Assembly (NCBI RefSeq): GCF_000376985.1
Contig: NZ_AQYA01000026.1
Location: forward strand, 1 to 64,000
Length of the DNA stretch: 64,000 nt
Reading direction: 5' to 3'
Origin: Streptococcus henryi DSM 19005
GTDB lineage: Bacteria; Bacillota; Bacilli; Lactobacillales; Streptococcaceae
Shown here: positions 26,264 through 34,805 of the stretch, piece after piece
How positions within the stretch are numbered: the stretch's first letter is position 1
How the letters are laid out: each line of letters starts with the position of its first letter
The notes under the pieces: model-generated
The model's input: the letters and a program-made list of their open reading frames with translations, nothing else
Database searches by the model: none
Told to the model about the DNA's origin: nothing
Made by a program: the position numbers and the translations under genes

Positions 26264-26992
26264 ATGCGTTTAGATAAGTTTTTGGTGGAAGCAGGTGTTG
26301 GTTCTCGTACAGAAGTCAAACAACTCCTTAAGAAGAAGTTAGTTGAAGTTAATGGTGTTGTTGAAACGTCGGCCAAACGTCATGTAGATGAAAAAGTAGA
26401 CCAAATTGTTTGTCAGGGACAAGTACTAGGTTATGAGAAGTTTGTTTATTATATGCTCAACAAACCCAAGGATGTCATTTCAGCTACTGAAGATAATCAC
26501 CATAAGACTGTTCTTGATTTGTTGGACAAGACAGCTCATGATAAGGAAGTTTTTTCTGTTGGTCGTTTAGACATTGATACCCATGGTTTACTCTTGTTAA
26601 CCAATAATGGTGCACTGGCTCATGCCATGCTATCACCCAAACGTCATGTGGATAAACTTTATCAGGCTAAGGTCCAAGGAATCATGACTGTTGAAGATAT
26701 TGAGGCTTTTGAAAAGGGGATTGTTTTAGATGACTTTAGCTGCCAGCCAGCTCAGCTATTAATCAAAGAAGTGGATGAAAAAGCTAAAACTAGCTTGGTT
26801 CACATTACAATAAAAGAGGGTAAATTTCATCAGGTTAAGCGTATGGTTGCTGCACGCGGTAAGAAGGTTGTGGATTTACAGCGCTTGAGCATGGGACCAC
26901 TAGTCTTGGATCAGTCGCTTTCTTTGGGACAATGGCGGCGCTTAACAGACCAAGAGTTGGTAGCCTTGGAGAATTTTAAAGTAGAGATTTAA
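26264..26992 (+). CDS. rsuA: RsuA-family rRNA pseudouridine synthase
   Basis: Converts a specific uridine of rRNA to pseudouridine. An S4 RNA-binding domain occupies about residues 1-60 (MRLDKFLVEAGVGSRTEVKQLL), followed by the catalytic domain with VGRLDIDTHGLLLLTNNG, where the first Asp after GRL is the nucleophile. Length 242 residues fits the small-subunit RsuA type acting on U516, but RluB and RluF relatives share these motifs, so the exact target base is inferred. Good AAGGAGAATTC ribosome binding site. Confidence 0.88.
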   Translation: MRLDKFLVEAGVGSRTEVKQLLKKKLVEVNGVVETSAKRHVDEKVDQIVCQGQVLGYEKFVYYMLNKPKDVISATEDNHHKTVLDLLDKTAHDKEVFSVGRLDIDTHGLLLLTNNGALAHAMLSPKRHVDKLYQAKVQGIMTVEDIEAFEKGIVLDDFSCQPAQLLIKEVDEKAKTSLVHITIKEGKFHQVKRMVAARGKKVVDLQRLSMGPLVLDQSLSLGQWRRLTDQELVALENFKVEI

Positions 26993-26999
26993 GCACAAA

Positions 27000-27028
27000 A
27001 AAACTTGGATATTTTTCCAAGTTTTTTC
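27000..27028. terminator. Terminator between rsuA and pepS
   Basis: AAAACTTGGA and TCCAAGTTTT form a perfect 10-bp stem with a TATTTT loop. T runs follow on both strands, so it can serve rsuA and, past the BOX element, pepS. Confidence 0.88.
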
Positions 27029-27040
27029 TTGTAGATAGCT

Positions 27041-27147
27041 TATAGTCTTCGAAAATCAAAATGATAGATTGTTAAGCCTTCTTGCCGATTATTATGTATG
27101 TCTGCGTCGGCTTGCCTCCTCTAATTTTGGTTTTCATTGAGTATTAG
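27041..27147. repeat. BOX-like repeat element 3
   Basis: Starts TATAGTCTTCGAAAATCAAA and ends GGTTTTCATTGAGTATTAG. Both ends resemble boxA and boxC of pneumococcal BOX elements, without the boxB middle. The right end overlaps the last four bases of pepS. Confidence 0.8.
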
Positions 27148-28385
27148 ATAGCCCATTCTCCGCCACGGAAAATTGGGACAACTTTTCCATCTGCTGTGAT
27201 ACCATCGATGTCCATTTGGTCGGAGCCGATCATGAAGTCAACGTGAGCAGTTGAGCGATTCAAACCTGCCGCATCCAACTCTTCGCTTGTCATTTCTGTA
27301 CCACCTTCAATGCTAAAGGCGTAGGCTTGACCGATAGCTAAGTGGTTTGAGGCATTTTCATCAAAAAGCGTATTGAAGAAAGTCAAACCTGAAAGTGAAA
27401 TTGGTGTTTTGTGAGGAACAAGGGCAACTTCACCAAGTGAACGTGCACCTTCATTTTCTTCAACAAGACGTTTGATAGTTTCCTCACCTTTTTCAGCAGT
27501 AACCTCAACAATTTTACCATCCTTGAAAGTGAATGTCATGTTTTCGATAACGACACCTGCGTAGCTAAGTGGTTTTGTAGATGATACATAACCATCCGCG
27601 CGACGGTAATCTGGTGCTGAGAAAACTTCCTCAGTTGGCATGTTAGCAATGAATTCTTCACCTTGAGCGTTAAAGCTACCAGCAGCTTCCCAAACATGAT
27701 TTTTTGGCATTCCAAGCGTCAAGTCTGTTCCAGGAGCCATATAGTGGAGGGCATCAAATTGCATATCGTTAAGGATTTTAGCTTTTGATACTAAACGTGC
27801 TTGGTGTTCATCCCAGGCTTTGATTGGATCTTCTTCGTAAATGCGGTTCATTTTGAAGATAGCATCCCAGAGCGCATCAACTTGCTCCTCTTCACTTGCT
27901 AAATTAGGAAAGACCATAGCTGCCCATTCTGGACTTGAAGCGGCAACAAGATTCCAGCTGACTTTATTTGATTGTGTAGCGGTACGTTGAGCATCGAGGG
28001 CTATAGCAGTAGCGCGTGTAGAAGCTGATAAACGTTCTGGGTCAACACCTGCAAAAGCATTTGGATCTGCTGAACGAACCACTAAACGGCTTGCTTTTTT
28101 CTCAAGGAAGTAGTTTGATTTTTCAACAACGTAGTCGGCAACAGTTGTTACACGGTCTTCACTTGCGTGAAGCAATTTTTCACGTGTAATCTGATCATCG
28201 ACATAGTCAACAACAACTTCAGCAGCACCGCGCGCATAGGCAGCTTTAGTCAAAAGACGGGCAAACTTGCTGTGTTCAACAGCAATGGTGATAATAAGGG
28301 TATGTCCTTCCTGGACATTAACACCTTTGGCGATGAGTAAGTTAGCGTATTTTGCTAAATTCTCTTCAAAGTTTGGTAAAACCAT
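27144..28385 (-). CDS. pepS: Aminopeptidase PepS (M29 family)
   Basis: Cytosolic metallo-aminopeptidase that helps liberate amino acids from peptides. 413 residues from the ATG at 28385, the length I recall for the S. thermophilus enzyme; GGAGGAAAG lies 6 bases upstream. The ORF could start 15 bases earlier, but that start has no ribosome binding site. Family motifs visible are NMPTEEVFSAPDYRRADG and GEVALVPHKTPIS, which carry metal ligands in M29 enzymes, and HVDFMIGS near the C-terminus with further ligands. It stands alone on the minus strand. Confidence 0.93.
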   Translation of the reverse strand: MVLPNFEENLAKYANLLIAKGVNVQEGHTLIITIAVEHSKFARLLTKAAYARGAAEVVVDYVDDQITREKLLHASEDRVTTVADYVVEKSNYFLEKKASRLVVRSADPNAFAGVDPERLSASTRATAIALDAQRTATQSNKVSWNLVAASSPEWAAMVFPNLASEEEQVDALWDAIFKMNRIYEEDPIKAWDEHQARLVSKAKILNDMQFDALHYMAPGTDLTLGMPKNHVWEAAGSFNAQGEEFIANMPTEEVFSAPDYRRADGYVSSTKPLSYAGVVIENMTFTFKDGKIVEVTAEKGEETIKRLVEENEGARSLGEVALVPHKTPISLSGLTFFNTLFDENASNHLAIGQAYAFSIEGGTEMTSEELDAAGLNRSTAHVDFMIGSDQMDIDGITADGKVVPIFRGGEWAI

Positions 28386-28455
28386 TAAACTTTCCTCCAA
28401 AAAGAAAACAACTTATGCACATAAGGACAGAAAGCTGCTTCTTATTTATTTTTAC

Positions 28456-28562
28456 TCATACTCAAATTAAATCAAAATCAGATGAGCAAGTGAGACGAAG
28501 GCGATACTAGGTAGGGCAAGTCAAAACTGACATCTCTCATTTCGATTTTAAAAGAGTATTAC
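28456..28562. repeat. BOX-like repeat element 4
   Basis: Begins CATACTCAAATTAAATCAAA and ends CGATTTTAAAAGAGTATTA, an inverted copy of the start. The middle (AAGTGAGACGAAGG, TAGGGCAAGTC) is close to element 2. It sits between pepS and the promoter of the obg unit. Confidence 0.78.
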
Positions 28563-28641
28563 TGAAATACTCTAGCATATTTTAAGACTAATCTCAAGGA
28601 ATTTTGGAAACGATTTAGGCCTTGTTCTGAGCAGTAAGTGT

Positions 28642-28670
28642 TTGCTTTATTGGACAAATCGTGTTAAGAT
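28642..28670 (+). promoter_or_regulatory. Promoter of the DUF4044-obg unit
   Basis: TTGCTT at 28642-28647 and TAAGAT at 28665-28670 with a 17-base spacer, 35 bases before the small GTG-started gene. Confidence 0.65.
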
Positions 28671-28705
28671 AGAGCTAACAAAATACAGTAGAAGAGGTAT
28701 TAAAA

Positions 28706-28834
28706 GTGGCTTTTGGAGAAAATGGACCGCGTAAGAAAACAGCATTTGAAAAGTTAACTTTGATTGTTGTTATTTTGATGGTTCTTGTAACCGTAGGTGG
28801 ATTGGTTGCGACTGCAATTGCATCTATCCTTTAA
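28706..28834 (+). CDS. Small membrane protein, DUF4044 type
   Basis: A 42-residue protein started by GTG behind AGAGG. It has a short basic N-terminus (MAFGENGPRKKTAFEK) followed by one transmembrane helix (about residues 17-42). This layout matches the small DUF4044 proteins commonly encoded just upstream of obg in streptococci. No function is known. A weak hairpin (ACGC/GCGT) with seven T follows at 28836, possibly an attenuator before obg. Confidence 0.75.
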   Translation: MAFGENGPRKKTAFEKLTLIVVILMVLVTVGGLVATAIASIL

Positions 28835-28902
28835 GACGCTGCTAGGCGTTTTTTTATGCTCGCAAACAGCGCGGGCCATTACACAAAGATAGGAAAAATA
28901 GT

Positions 28903-30216
28903 ATGAGTATGTTTTTAGATACTGCCAAGATTAGTGTTAAAGCTGGTCGTGGTGGTGATGGTATGGTGGCCTTTCGCCGAGAAAAATATGTCCCTAATGG
29001 CGGACCTTGGGGCGGCGATGGCGGCAAAGGCGGATCTGTCGTTTTTAAAGTTGATGAAGGGCTTCGCACCCTCATGGATTTCCGTTATAACCGTAAATTT
29101 AAGGCCAAAGATGGTGAAAAAGGGATGACAAAAGGAATGCACGGTCGTGGGTCAGATGATCTGATTGTGCGTGTTCCGCAAGGGACAACTGTTCGTGATG
29201 CTGAGACTGGTAAAGTGATTACAGACTTGGTTGAAAATGGACAAGAGTTTGTTGTCGCTCACGGTGGTCGTGGTGGTCGTGGAAATATCCGTTTCGCAAC
29301 GCCTCGTAACCCTGCACCAGAGATTGCTGAAAATGGTGAACCAGGTGAAGAGCGCGATCTTGAGTTGGAACTTAAAATCTTGGCAGACGTTGGTTTGGTA
29401 GGATTCCCTTCAGTTGGTAAGTCAACGCTTCTAAGTGTGGTTTCTGCCGCAAAACCAAAGATTGGTGCTTATCACTTTACAACAATTGTGCCAAATCTTG
29501 GTATGGTTCGTACTAAATCTGGTGAATCATTTGCCATGGCTGACCTTCCGGGTTTGATTGAGGGTGCCAGTCAAGGTGTGGGTCTTGGAACGCAGTTCCT
29601 TCGCCACATTGAGCGTACACGTGTTATCTTGCATGTTATTGATATGTCTGCTTCAGAAGGACGTGATCCATATGAAGATTATTGCCAAATCAATAAGGAG
29701 CTCGAAACATACAATCTGCGTCTTTTGGAACGTCCACAGATTATTGTTGCTAATAAGATGGATATGCCAGAAGCAGAAGAAAACTTGAAAGAGTTCAAGA
29801 AAAAATTGGCAGCAGAATATGATGAGTTTGATGAACTGCCAATGATTTTCCCAATTTCATCACTTGCTCACCAAGGATTGGAAAATCTTCTAGAAGCAAC
29901 TGCAGAATTGCTTGATAAGACAGATGAATTCTTGCTTTACACTGAAGATGATATGGAACAAGAAGAAGTTTATTACGGCTTTGAAGCTGATGAACGACCA
30001 TTTGAAATTAGCCGTGATGATGATGCGTCATGGGTGTTGTCTGGTGAGAAACTTGAAAAACTCTTTATCATGACCAATATGGAACGTGATGAATCAGTCA
30101 TGAAATTTGCTCGTCAATTGCGTGGTATGGGTGTTGACGAAGCCCTTCGTGAACGTGGTGCCAAAGACGGAGACATCGTCCGAATCGGCAACTTCGAATT
30201 CGAATTCGTGGATTAA
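28903..30216 (+). CDS. obg: GTPase Obg (CgtA)
   Basis: Essential ribosome-assembly GTPase linked to stringent response. The N-terminal Obg fold is glycine rich ([21 protein letters not shown]), the G domain has GFPSVGKST (G1), [10 protein letters not shown] (G3) and NKMD (G4), and a C-terminal OCT domain follows from about residue 360. Length 437 residues is standard. It is followed by a repeat-rich region with strong hairpins that may end its transcript. Confidence 0.96.
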   Translation: MSMFLDTAKISVKAGRGGDGMVAFRREKYVPNGGPWGGDGGKGGSVVFKVDEGLRTLMDFRYNRKFKAKDGEKGMTKGMHGRGSDDLIVRVPQGTTVRDAETGKVITDLVENGQEFVVAHGGRGGRGNIRFATPRNPAPEIAENGEPGEERDLELELKILADVGLVGFPSVGKSTLLSVVSAAKPKIGAYHFTTIVPNLGMVRTKSGESFAMADLPGLIEGASQGVGLGTQFLRHIERTRVILHVIDMSASEGRDPYEDYCQINKELETYNLRLLERPQIIVANKMDMPEAEENLKEFKKKLAAEYDEFDELPMIFPISSLAHQGLENLLEATAELLDKTDEFLLYTEDDMEQEEVYYGFEADERPFEISRDDDASWVLSGEKLEKLFIMTNMERDESVMKFARQLRGMGVDEALRERGAKDGDIVRIGNFEFEFVD

Positions 30217-30223
30217 CTCGACA

Positions 30224-30572
30224 CTGCTCATTGATAGCAAAGCTATCTAATGAGCAGACGGCAAGCACTATTGTGTCTTGCCTAGTCGCCTTACTAGCTC
30301 GAAAAGTGATTGGTATCGAATCACTTTTCTCACGTCGTAACTCAGTAAGCTGATGCGGTCTGCCTACCAACCTTACTAATTTCGTCAAAACTGTGGTGTC
30401 GACAGTTTTGACTTGGTGTCGTAACTCTCGCTTGTGGTAAGTGTTGTGGTGACATGTTAAGACGGCAAGCCCTATTGTGTCTTGCCTAGTCGCCTTACTA
30501 GCTCGAAAAGTGATTGGTATCGAATCACTTTTCTCAGGTCCTAACTCAGTTAGTTGATGCGGTCTAGCTACG
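30224..30572. repeat. Modular hairpin repeat region after obg
   Basis: A block of about 110 bases occurs twice, at 30257-30366 and 30461-30571, nearly identical and 204 bases apart. Each copy contains a GGCAAG...CTTGCC hairpin and a long GAAAAGTGATT...AATCACTTTTC hairpin. Between and beside them are further perfect hairpins: GCTCATT-GATAGC at 30224-30257 and TCAAAACTG/CAGTTTTGA at 30385-30411. The layout recalls BOX elements built from repeated inner modules. An apparent minus-strand ORF through it is an artefact of the repeats. Confidence 0.8.
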
Positions 30573-30680
30573 AAATTTTTGAGATTAAAGGGTATAAATG
30601 TCCCTGTCAAGCAAGTGTTAGTGTATATCTTGCTTACAGGTGGGTTAGTAAGTTAATCAAGTCTAATTTTGGAGGTTTTT

Positions 30681-30845
30681 ATGGGTGATAAACCGATATC
30701 TTTTAAGGATAAGGATGGTAATTTCGTTTCGGCGGCCGATGTTTGGAATGCTGAAAAGCTAGAGGAATTATTTAATACCCTCAATCCCAACCGTCGTCTT
30801 CGTTTGGAACGTGAAAAATTAGCTCAGGAGCAGGGTGAGGCTTAG
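30681..30845 (+). CDS. Small conserved protein, 54 residues
   Basis: ATG at 30681 with a strong TTGGAGG ribosome binding site 8 bases upstream. The protein MGDKPISFKDKDGNFVSAAD... is hydrophilic, with a DVWNAEKLEELFNTLNPNRR core and a charged helical end; no membrane segment. I recall similar short proteins next to obg in other streptococci, but I know no function. Codon use looks like that of normal genes. Confidence 0.7.
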   Translation: MGDKPISFKDKDGNFVSAADVWNAEKLEELFNTLNPNRRLRLEREKLAQEQGEA

Positions 30846-30864
30846 TTCTCATCCGCTTCTTTTT

Positions 30865-30972
30865 ACTATAGTCATTTGATTAACTTTGATACGTCGTCAC
30901 TATCGGCTTGCCGTACTCAAGTACTGTCTTCGCCTCTGTTCCTTGTCTGAAAGCTAATTGATTCGACTATAT
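30865..30972. repeat. BOX-like repeat element 5 (divergent)
   Basis: Begins ACTATAGTCATTTGATTAAC and ends AGCTAATTGATTCGACTATA, inverted ends. The middle has GGCTTGCCGTACTCAAGTAC, which is boxA-like. It differs from the other copies but has the same size and end symmetry. Confidence 0.6.
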
Positions 30973-30991
30973 TTGGAAAGAATTGGTAACA

Positions 30992-32350
30992 ATGAAATTT
31001 ACAAAACGCTTTAATTGGTTGTTCTTGTTTATATTTTCTTGTATTTTTGTTAGTTTCTTTTTGAGTTGGAAAAATAGCTCAGCAGATAGTCAAATTGCCA
31101 TCGATAAAGAAGATGAGGTCTGGGTTGTGACTGACCTCCATTATCTTTCTCCTGAACTTCAGGATGGGGGCAAGGCATTCAGCATCATGCAAAATACAGC
31201 AGCTGGGAAAGATCTTGTCTATGGTAAAGAGCGCTTAGAAGCTCTGCTATTTCAAGTGAAAAAAGAAAATCCTAAAGTCTTGATTGTCAGTGGGGACTTG
31301 ACGTTTAATGGTGAATATCAGAGTCTTGTGGAAACTGCGGGATACTTCCAACAGATTGAAAAAGCGGGAACTCAGGTTTTGGTCATTCCAGGGAATCATG
31401 ATATTGCGTCTGGCTGGGCGAGAGAATTTCGTGAGGATAAGCAGTATAAGACGAAACAGATTTCGGCCAGTGATTTTGAGTCGGTCATGGCAGATTTTGG
31501 TTATGCGGATGCTGATGCGCGTGATCAAGCTTCGCTCACTTATGTCACAAAGTTGCAGTCTGGTCCTTGGTTTTTGATGATTGACAGTAATATCTATTCT
31601 GATGCTGAGGGAAAAGGTGCACCTACGACCAATGGGCGTCTTAAAAAGGAAACCTTGGCTTTTATTGAAGAACAATTGCAGGATGCTCAAGAAGAGGGAG
31701 CATTTGTGGTTCCTGTTATGCATCACAATGTTTTAGAGCAACACCCCATGTCGACACGAGGTTTTACTTTAGATAATGCTTCAGATTTGCGTCATTTGTA
31801 CTCAAAATACCAGCAAAAAATTGCCTTATCGGGTCATATTCATACTCAAAATATGGCATCTTGGACTATGGAGGATGGGCATACTTTAACAGAAATTGTC
31901 ACAGGTGCATTTTCGCTTTATCCTGCTAGTATTGGGCGTTTGACTTTTAAAGATGACAAAGTAGATTATGAGCAGACTCGTTTAGATATGAAAGATTGGG
32001 CAGAGCAGGAAAAGATTAGTCAACCTGACTTATTAGAACATGCTGACTATTTGAAAGATGTCTTTAATAAGTCTAGTAACATCATGGTTCATACGATGAT
32101 GAATGATGAGGGCTGGTATGATGGTGAAAAGGCTGAGGAAATTTCAGAAATGATTGAACCGTTGAATTTAGCATTTTTTACTGGTGATATGTTGACTGAA
32201 GATTGGCTCTCAGAGAATGTTTATACTAATGATATTTATCACCTCCTAAGAGATAGCGGAGAGAAAAAATTCTTATACCGTTATGTCAATCAAATGATTT
32301 CTGAGCGAGCAAACAAGCCTGCTCAGAAAGTAAGCATTAATCTGCCCTAA
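30992..32350 (+). CDS. Secreted or membrane-anchored metallophosphoesterase
   Basis: 452 residues. An uncleaved anchor or signal peptide covers about residues 8-26. The calcineurin-like phosphoesterase motifs are all visible: VVTDLHYL (DXH), VSGDLTFNGE (GDXXXNG-like), PGNHD, MHHN and SGHIHTQN (GHXH). Related proteins are annotated as CpdA-like cyclic nucleotide phosphodiesterases, but the extracellular location argues for a cell-surface substrate. The ATG at 30992 is chosen; a TTG at 30983 lies too close to GGAAAG. Confidence 0.82.
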   Translation: MKFTKRFNWLFLFIFSCIFVSFFLSWKNSSADSQIAIDKEDEVWVVTDLHYLSPELQDGGKAFSIMQNTAAGKDLVYGKERLEALLFQVKKENPKVLIVSGDLTFNGEYQSLVETAGYFQQIEKAGTQVLVIPGNHDIASGWAREFREDKQYKTKQISASDFESVMADFGYADADARDQASLTYVTKLQSGPWFLMIDSNIYSDAEGKGAPTTNGRLKKETLAFIEEQLQDAQEEGAFVVPVMHHNVLEQHPMSTRGFTLDNASDLRHLYSKYQQKIALSGHIHTQNMASWTMEDGHTLTEIVTGAFSLYPASIGRLTFKDDKVDYEQTRLDMKDWAEQEKISQPDLLEHADYLKDVFNKSSNIMVHTMMNDEGWYDGEKAEEISEMIEPLNLAFFTGDMLTEDWLSENVYTNDIYHLLRDSGEKKFLYRYVNQMISERANKPAQKVSINLP

Positions 32351-32375
32351 ATAGGCAAGGAGTTATGAATGATTG

Positions 32376-32417
32376 ATACAATGACTAATTATGAGAAAGA
32401 GAGTCATTGTATTTTTT
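32376..32417 (+). terminator. Terminator after the phosphoesterase
   Basis: ATACAATGACT (32376-32386) pairs perfectly with AGTCATTGTAT (32402-32412), followed by six T. Confidence 0.88.
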
Positions 32418-32437
32418 CATAATCTTAAAGGTAAATA

Positions 32438-32540
32438 ATATTCTTTTAAAATCAAAATGATAGCTGTCAGTTTTGACTTGCCCTACTCTAATACTACCTT
32501 GGTCTCACTTGCTCGTCTGATTTAATTTTAGAATAAGATG
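32438..32540. repeat. BOX-like repeat element 6
   Basis: Reads as the reverse complement of elements 2 and 4: it starts TATTCTTTTAAAATCAAAATG and has GACTTGCCCTA and CTTGGTCTCACTTGCTCGTC inside. It fills most of the gap before the rodA promoter. Confidence 0.75.
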
Positions 32541-32621
32541 TGGTGGAAAATAATTGAATGGCCTGATTTCGTTTACATAATATTTCTCCATTTTCTTAGC
32601 TTCACTTTAAGCAAAACATGG

Positions 32622-32627
32622 TATAAT
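32622..32627 (+). promoter_or_regulatory. rodA extended -10 promoter
   Basis: TGGTATAAT with the -10 at 32622-32627, 30 bases before the rodA start codon. The -35 region is poor. Confidence 0.55.
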
Positions 32628-32657
32628 ATTTTTTAGCATTTTAATGAAGGAAGTACT

Positions 32658-33872
32658 ATGGCAGGAAAGAAACGTTCGTTTGATAGTCGTGTTGATTATT
32701 CCGTAATTTTACCGACTTTTTTTCTTCTCTTAATTGGTCTGGTGGCAATCTATATCGCTACGGCAAATGATTATCCCCATAATGTGGCCAATGTAATGAC
32801 CCAGCAAGTAGTTTGGATAGGTTTAGGGAGTTTTATTGCCTTTATCGTCATGCTCTTTTCTGCTGAGGTTCTTTGGAAATTGACTCCATTTTTTTATGTC
32901 TTGGGATTGGGCTTAATGATCTTACCCTTGATTTTTTATAGTCCGGAATTAGTAGCCTCAACAGGTGCTAAGAACTGGGTTACAATTGGATCGGTAACCC
33001 TATTTCAGCCCTCTGAGTTTATGAAAATCTCCTATATTTTGGTTCTGGCGAAAACAACAGTTTGGTTTCAGCAAAAAGTTAGGCAGACCAGCTTTAAACA
33101 AGACTTTCAGCTGTTAGGCTTATATGCTCTGTTAACTCTGCCAATAATGGTACTTTTAGGACTACAAAAAGACTTTGGTACGGCTATGGTCTTCATGGCC
33201 ATCTTAGCTGGAACAGTCCTGTTATCTGGTGTTTCTTGGTGGATTATCTTGCCAGTAATTGGTCTTGCGGCCCTGGCTGTTGGTATTTTCATGACCGTCT
33301 TTCTCATGCCTAATGGCAAAGAATGGCTTTATCAACTTGGCATGGACACCTACCAAATTAATCGTATCTCAGCTTGGCTAAATCCTTTTGATTTTTCTGA
33401 GAGTATTGCTTACCAGCAAACGCAAGGTATGATTTCGATTGGCAGTGGTGGTCTTACTGGTAAAGGTTTCAGTGTTATCGACTTGGCTGTTCCGGTTCGT
33501 GAAAGTGATATGATTTTTACTGTGATAGCAGAAGATTTTGGATTCATTGGCAGCGCAAGCGTCTTGGCACTTTATCTGCTCTTGATTTATCGCATGTTGC
33601 GCGTGACATTCGCTTCTAACAATCGCTTTTACACCTATATCTCGACCGGTTTTATCATGATGATTCTCTTCCACATCTTTGAAAATATTGGCGCAGCTAT
33701 TGGCATCCTGCCCCTAACAGGGATACCACTGCCTTTCATCTCACAAGGTGGTAGCTCCTTGATAACCAATCTTATCGGAGTTGGCTTGATTCTCTCAATG
33801 AGTTACCAGAATATTCTTAGTCAAGAAAACGAGATTGAGAAGTCATTAAGCCGACGCCGACGCAATAACTAA
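32658..33872 (+). CDS. rodA: SEDS peptidoglycan polymerase RodA
   Basis: Membrane glycosyltransferase that extends septal-peripheral peptidoglycan with a class B penicillin-binding protein. About ten transmembrane segments in 404 residues. Family motifs: GAKNWVTIGSVTLFQPSEFMKI, YQQTQGMISIGSGGLTGKGF, PVRESDMIFTVIAEDFGFIG (with the catalytic-region Asp) and PLTGIPLPFISQGGSS. The sequence agrees with streptococcal RodA rather than FtsW. It ends with a very basic tail (SRRRRNN). Confidence 0.93.
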   Translation: MAGKKRSFDSRVDYSVILPTFFLLLIGLVAIYIATANDYPHNVANVMTQQVVWIGLGSFIAFIVMLFSAEVLWKLTPFFYVLGLGLMILPLIFYSPELVASTGAKNWVTIGSVTLFQPSEFMKISYILVLAKTTVWFQQKVRQTSFKQDFQLLGLYALLTLPIMVLLGLQKDFGTAMVFMAILAGTVLLSGVSWWIILPVIGLAALAVGIFMTVFLMPNGKEWLYQLGMDTYQINRISAWLNPFDFSESIAYQQTQGMISIGSGGLTGKGFSVIDLAVPVRESDMIFTVIAEDFGFIGSASVLALYLLLIYRMLRVTFASNNRFYTYISTGFIMMILFHIFENIGAAIGILPLTGIPLPFISQGGSSLITNLIGVGLILSMSYQNILSQENEIEKSLSRRRRNN

Positions 33873-33954
33873 GACTTGCCTTCGGTATCTTTTGGGAAAT
33901 AGCAGAGCTTAAAGCATTTCTAAAGCTTATTGCAGGAAAATGAGAAGTGGCTGT

Positions 33955-33983
33955 TTGATTTCTCAGCCAAACTCTGATAAAAT
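33955..33983 (+). promoter_or_regulatory. Promoter of first T-box unit
   Basis: TTGATT at 33955-33960 and TAAAAT at 33978-33983 with 17 bases between. The same arrangement is repeated before the second T-box. Confidence 0.75.
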
Positions 33984-33989
33984 AGTAAT

Positions 33990-34187
33990 GTTCAGAGGTA
34001 TTTTGAATCCCATTTGTTACAGGAAGCGGTGGAACTGAGAAATCCGCACAAATGTCAAAATGAGTTACTGAACCTAACAACGAAATACAACAAAGTTGCA
34101 GATATCTTCAGATATCTGAATCTGGGTGGTACCGCGGATTACTTTATGAAATTCGTCCCTGTCTAGCATAAGCTGGATAGGGATTTT
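33990..34187 (+). ncRNA. T-box leader 1 (probably tRNA-Val responsive)
   Basis: Contains the invariant T-box core TGGGTGGTACCGCGG at 34123-34137, followed by a 12-bp terminator stem (TCCCTGTCTAGC with GCTGGATAGGGA, 34154-34182) and T run. Stem I lies upstream with AGCGGTGGA and a CATTTGT/ACAAATG helix. The likely specifier region offers GTC or GTT, both valine codons. The RNA senses uncharged tRNA and antiterminates. It controls the small helix-hairpin-helix gene and perhaps genes beyond. Confidence 0.88.
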
Positions 34188-34208
34188 TAAATGAAAGGTT
34201 GAAAAATT

Positions 34209-34538
34209 TTGGCAAAAAGAAAAAATCGTAAAAAAGAGTACATTCTAGGATTGAAACGTCAAGGATTAGTAAAAACAACTGTTGACGTTGTTAAAGTCTT
34301 GACAGAGAAAACTGAAGAAGTGAAAAAAGAAGTGAAAGCTAAGGCAAATGACTTTGAAAGCTTTGCAAAAGAATTTGAAGGTGTCGCAGCAAGCCGCCTT
34401 GAAGCTTTTTATGAGCAAGGTATCAAGTCAGCCAAAGACTTTGCAAACTGGACAGAAAAAGAGCTCTTGACACTCAAAGGAATCGGTCCAGCAACCATCA
34501 AACAGCTAAAAGAATTTGGTATAAAATTTAAAAAATAA
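34209..34538 (+). CDS. Helix-hairpin-helix domain protein
   Basis: A 109-residue basic protein. The N-terminus MAKRKNRKKEY is strongly basic, a Lys/Glu-rich helix follows, and the C-terminus has a helix-hairpin-helix (LLTLKGIGPATIKQLKEFG) of the kind that binds DNA without sequence preference. The start is TTG at 34209 with GAAAGG upstream. It lies between two T-box leaders, so its expression should rise when valine is short. Function unknown; a DNA-binding role is inferred from the motif. Confidence 0.7.
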   Translation: MAKRKNRKKEYILGLKRQGLVKTTVDVVKVLTEKTEEVKKEVKAKANDFESFAKEFEGVAASRLEAFYEQGIKSAKDFANWTEKELLTLKGIGPATIKQLKEFGIKFKK

Positions 34539-34552
34539 AGAAAAGATTTGGT

Positions 34553-34581
34553 TTGCTTAATAGCCTCAAATCTGATAAAAT
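34553..34581 (+). promoter_or_regulatory. Promoter of second T-box unit
   Basis: TTGCTT at 34553-34558 and TAAAAT at 34576-34581, 17-base spacer, inside a region nearly identical to that at 33955. Confidence 0.75.
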
Positions 34582-34587
34582 AAGAGC

Positions 34588-34787
34588 ATTCAGAGGTGTT
34601 TTGAATTCCATTTGTCACAGGAAGCGGCGATACTGAGAAATCCGCACAAATGTCAAAACTGGTTGCTGAAGGTTACAATGAAATAAACAAAGTTGCAGGT
34701 ATCCACAGATATCTGAAATTGGGTGGTACCGCGGATTATCTAAAGAAATTCGTCCCTGTCTAGCGTCAGCTGGATGGGGATTTTTTT
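34588..34787 (+). ncRNA. T-box leader 2 (probably tRNA-Val responsive)
   Basis: T-box core TGGGTGGTACCGCGG at 34720-34734 and a terminator stem (TCCCTGTCTAGC with GCTGGATGGGGA, 34753-34780) followed by seven T. Closely similar to leader 1 along its whole length. Downstream lie a cupin gene, a TM-macro gene and then valS at 36112, so this is probably the original valS leader with two genes inserted behind it. Confidence 0.9.
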
Positions 34788-34805
34788 ATAATTTTGGAGG
34801 CTTAT

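Noticed and set aside
30098..30610. 170-residue minus-strand ORF behind obg
   Set aside because: It consists of the duplicated hairpin repeats read through, shows repeated peptide segments, no ribosome binding site and no protein family.
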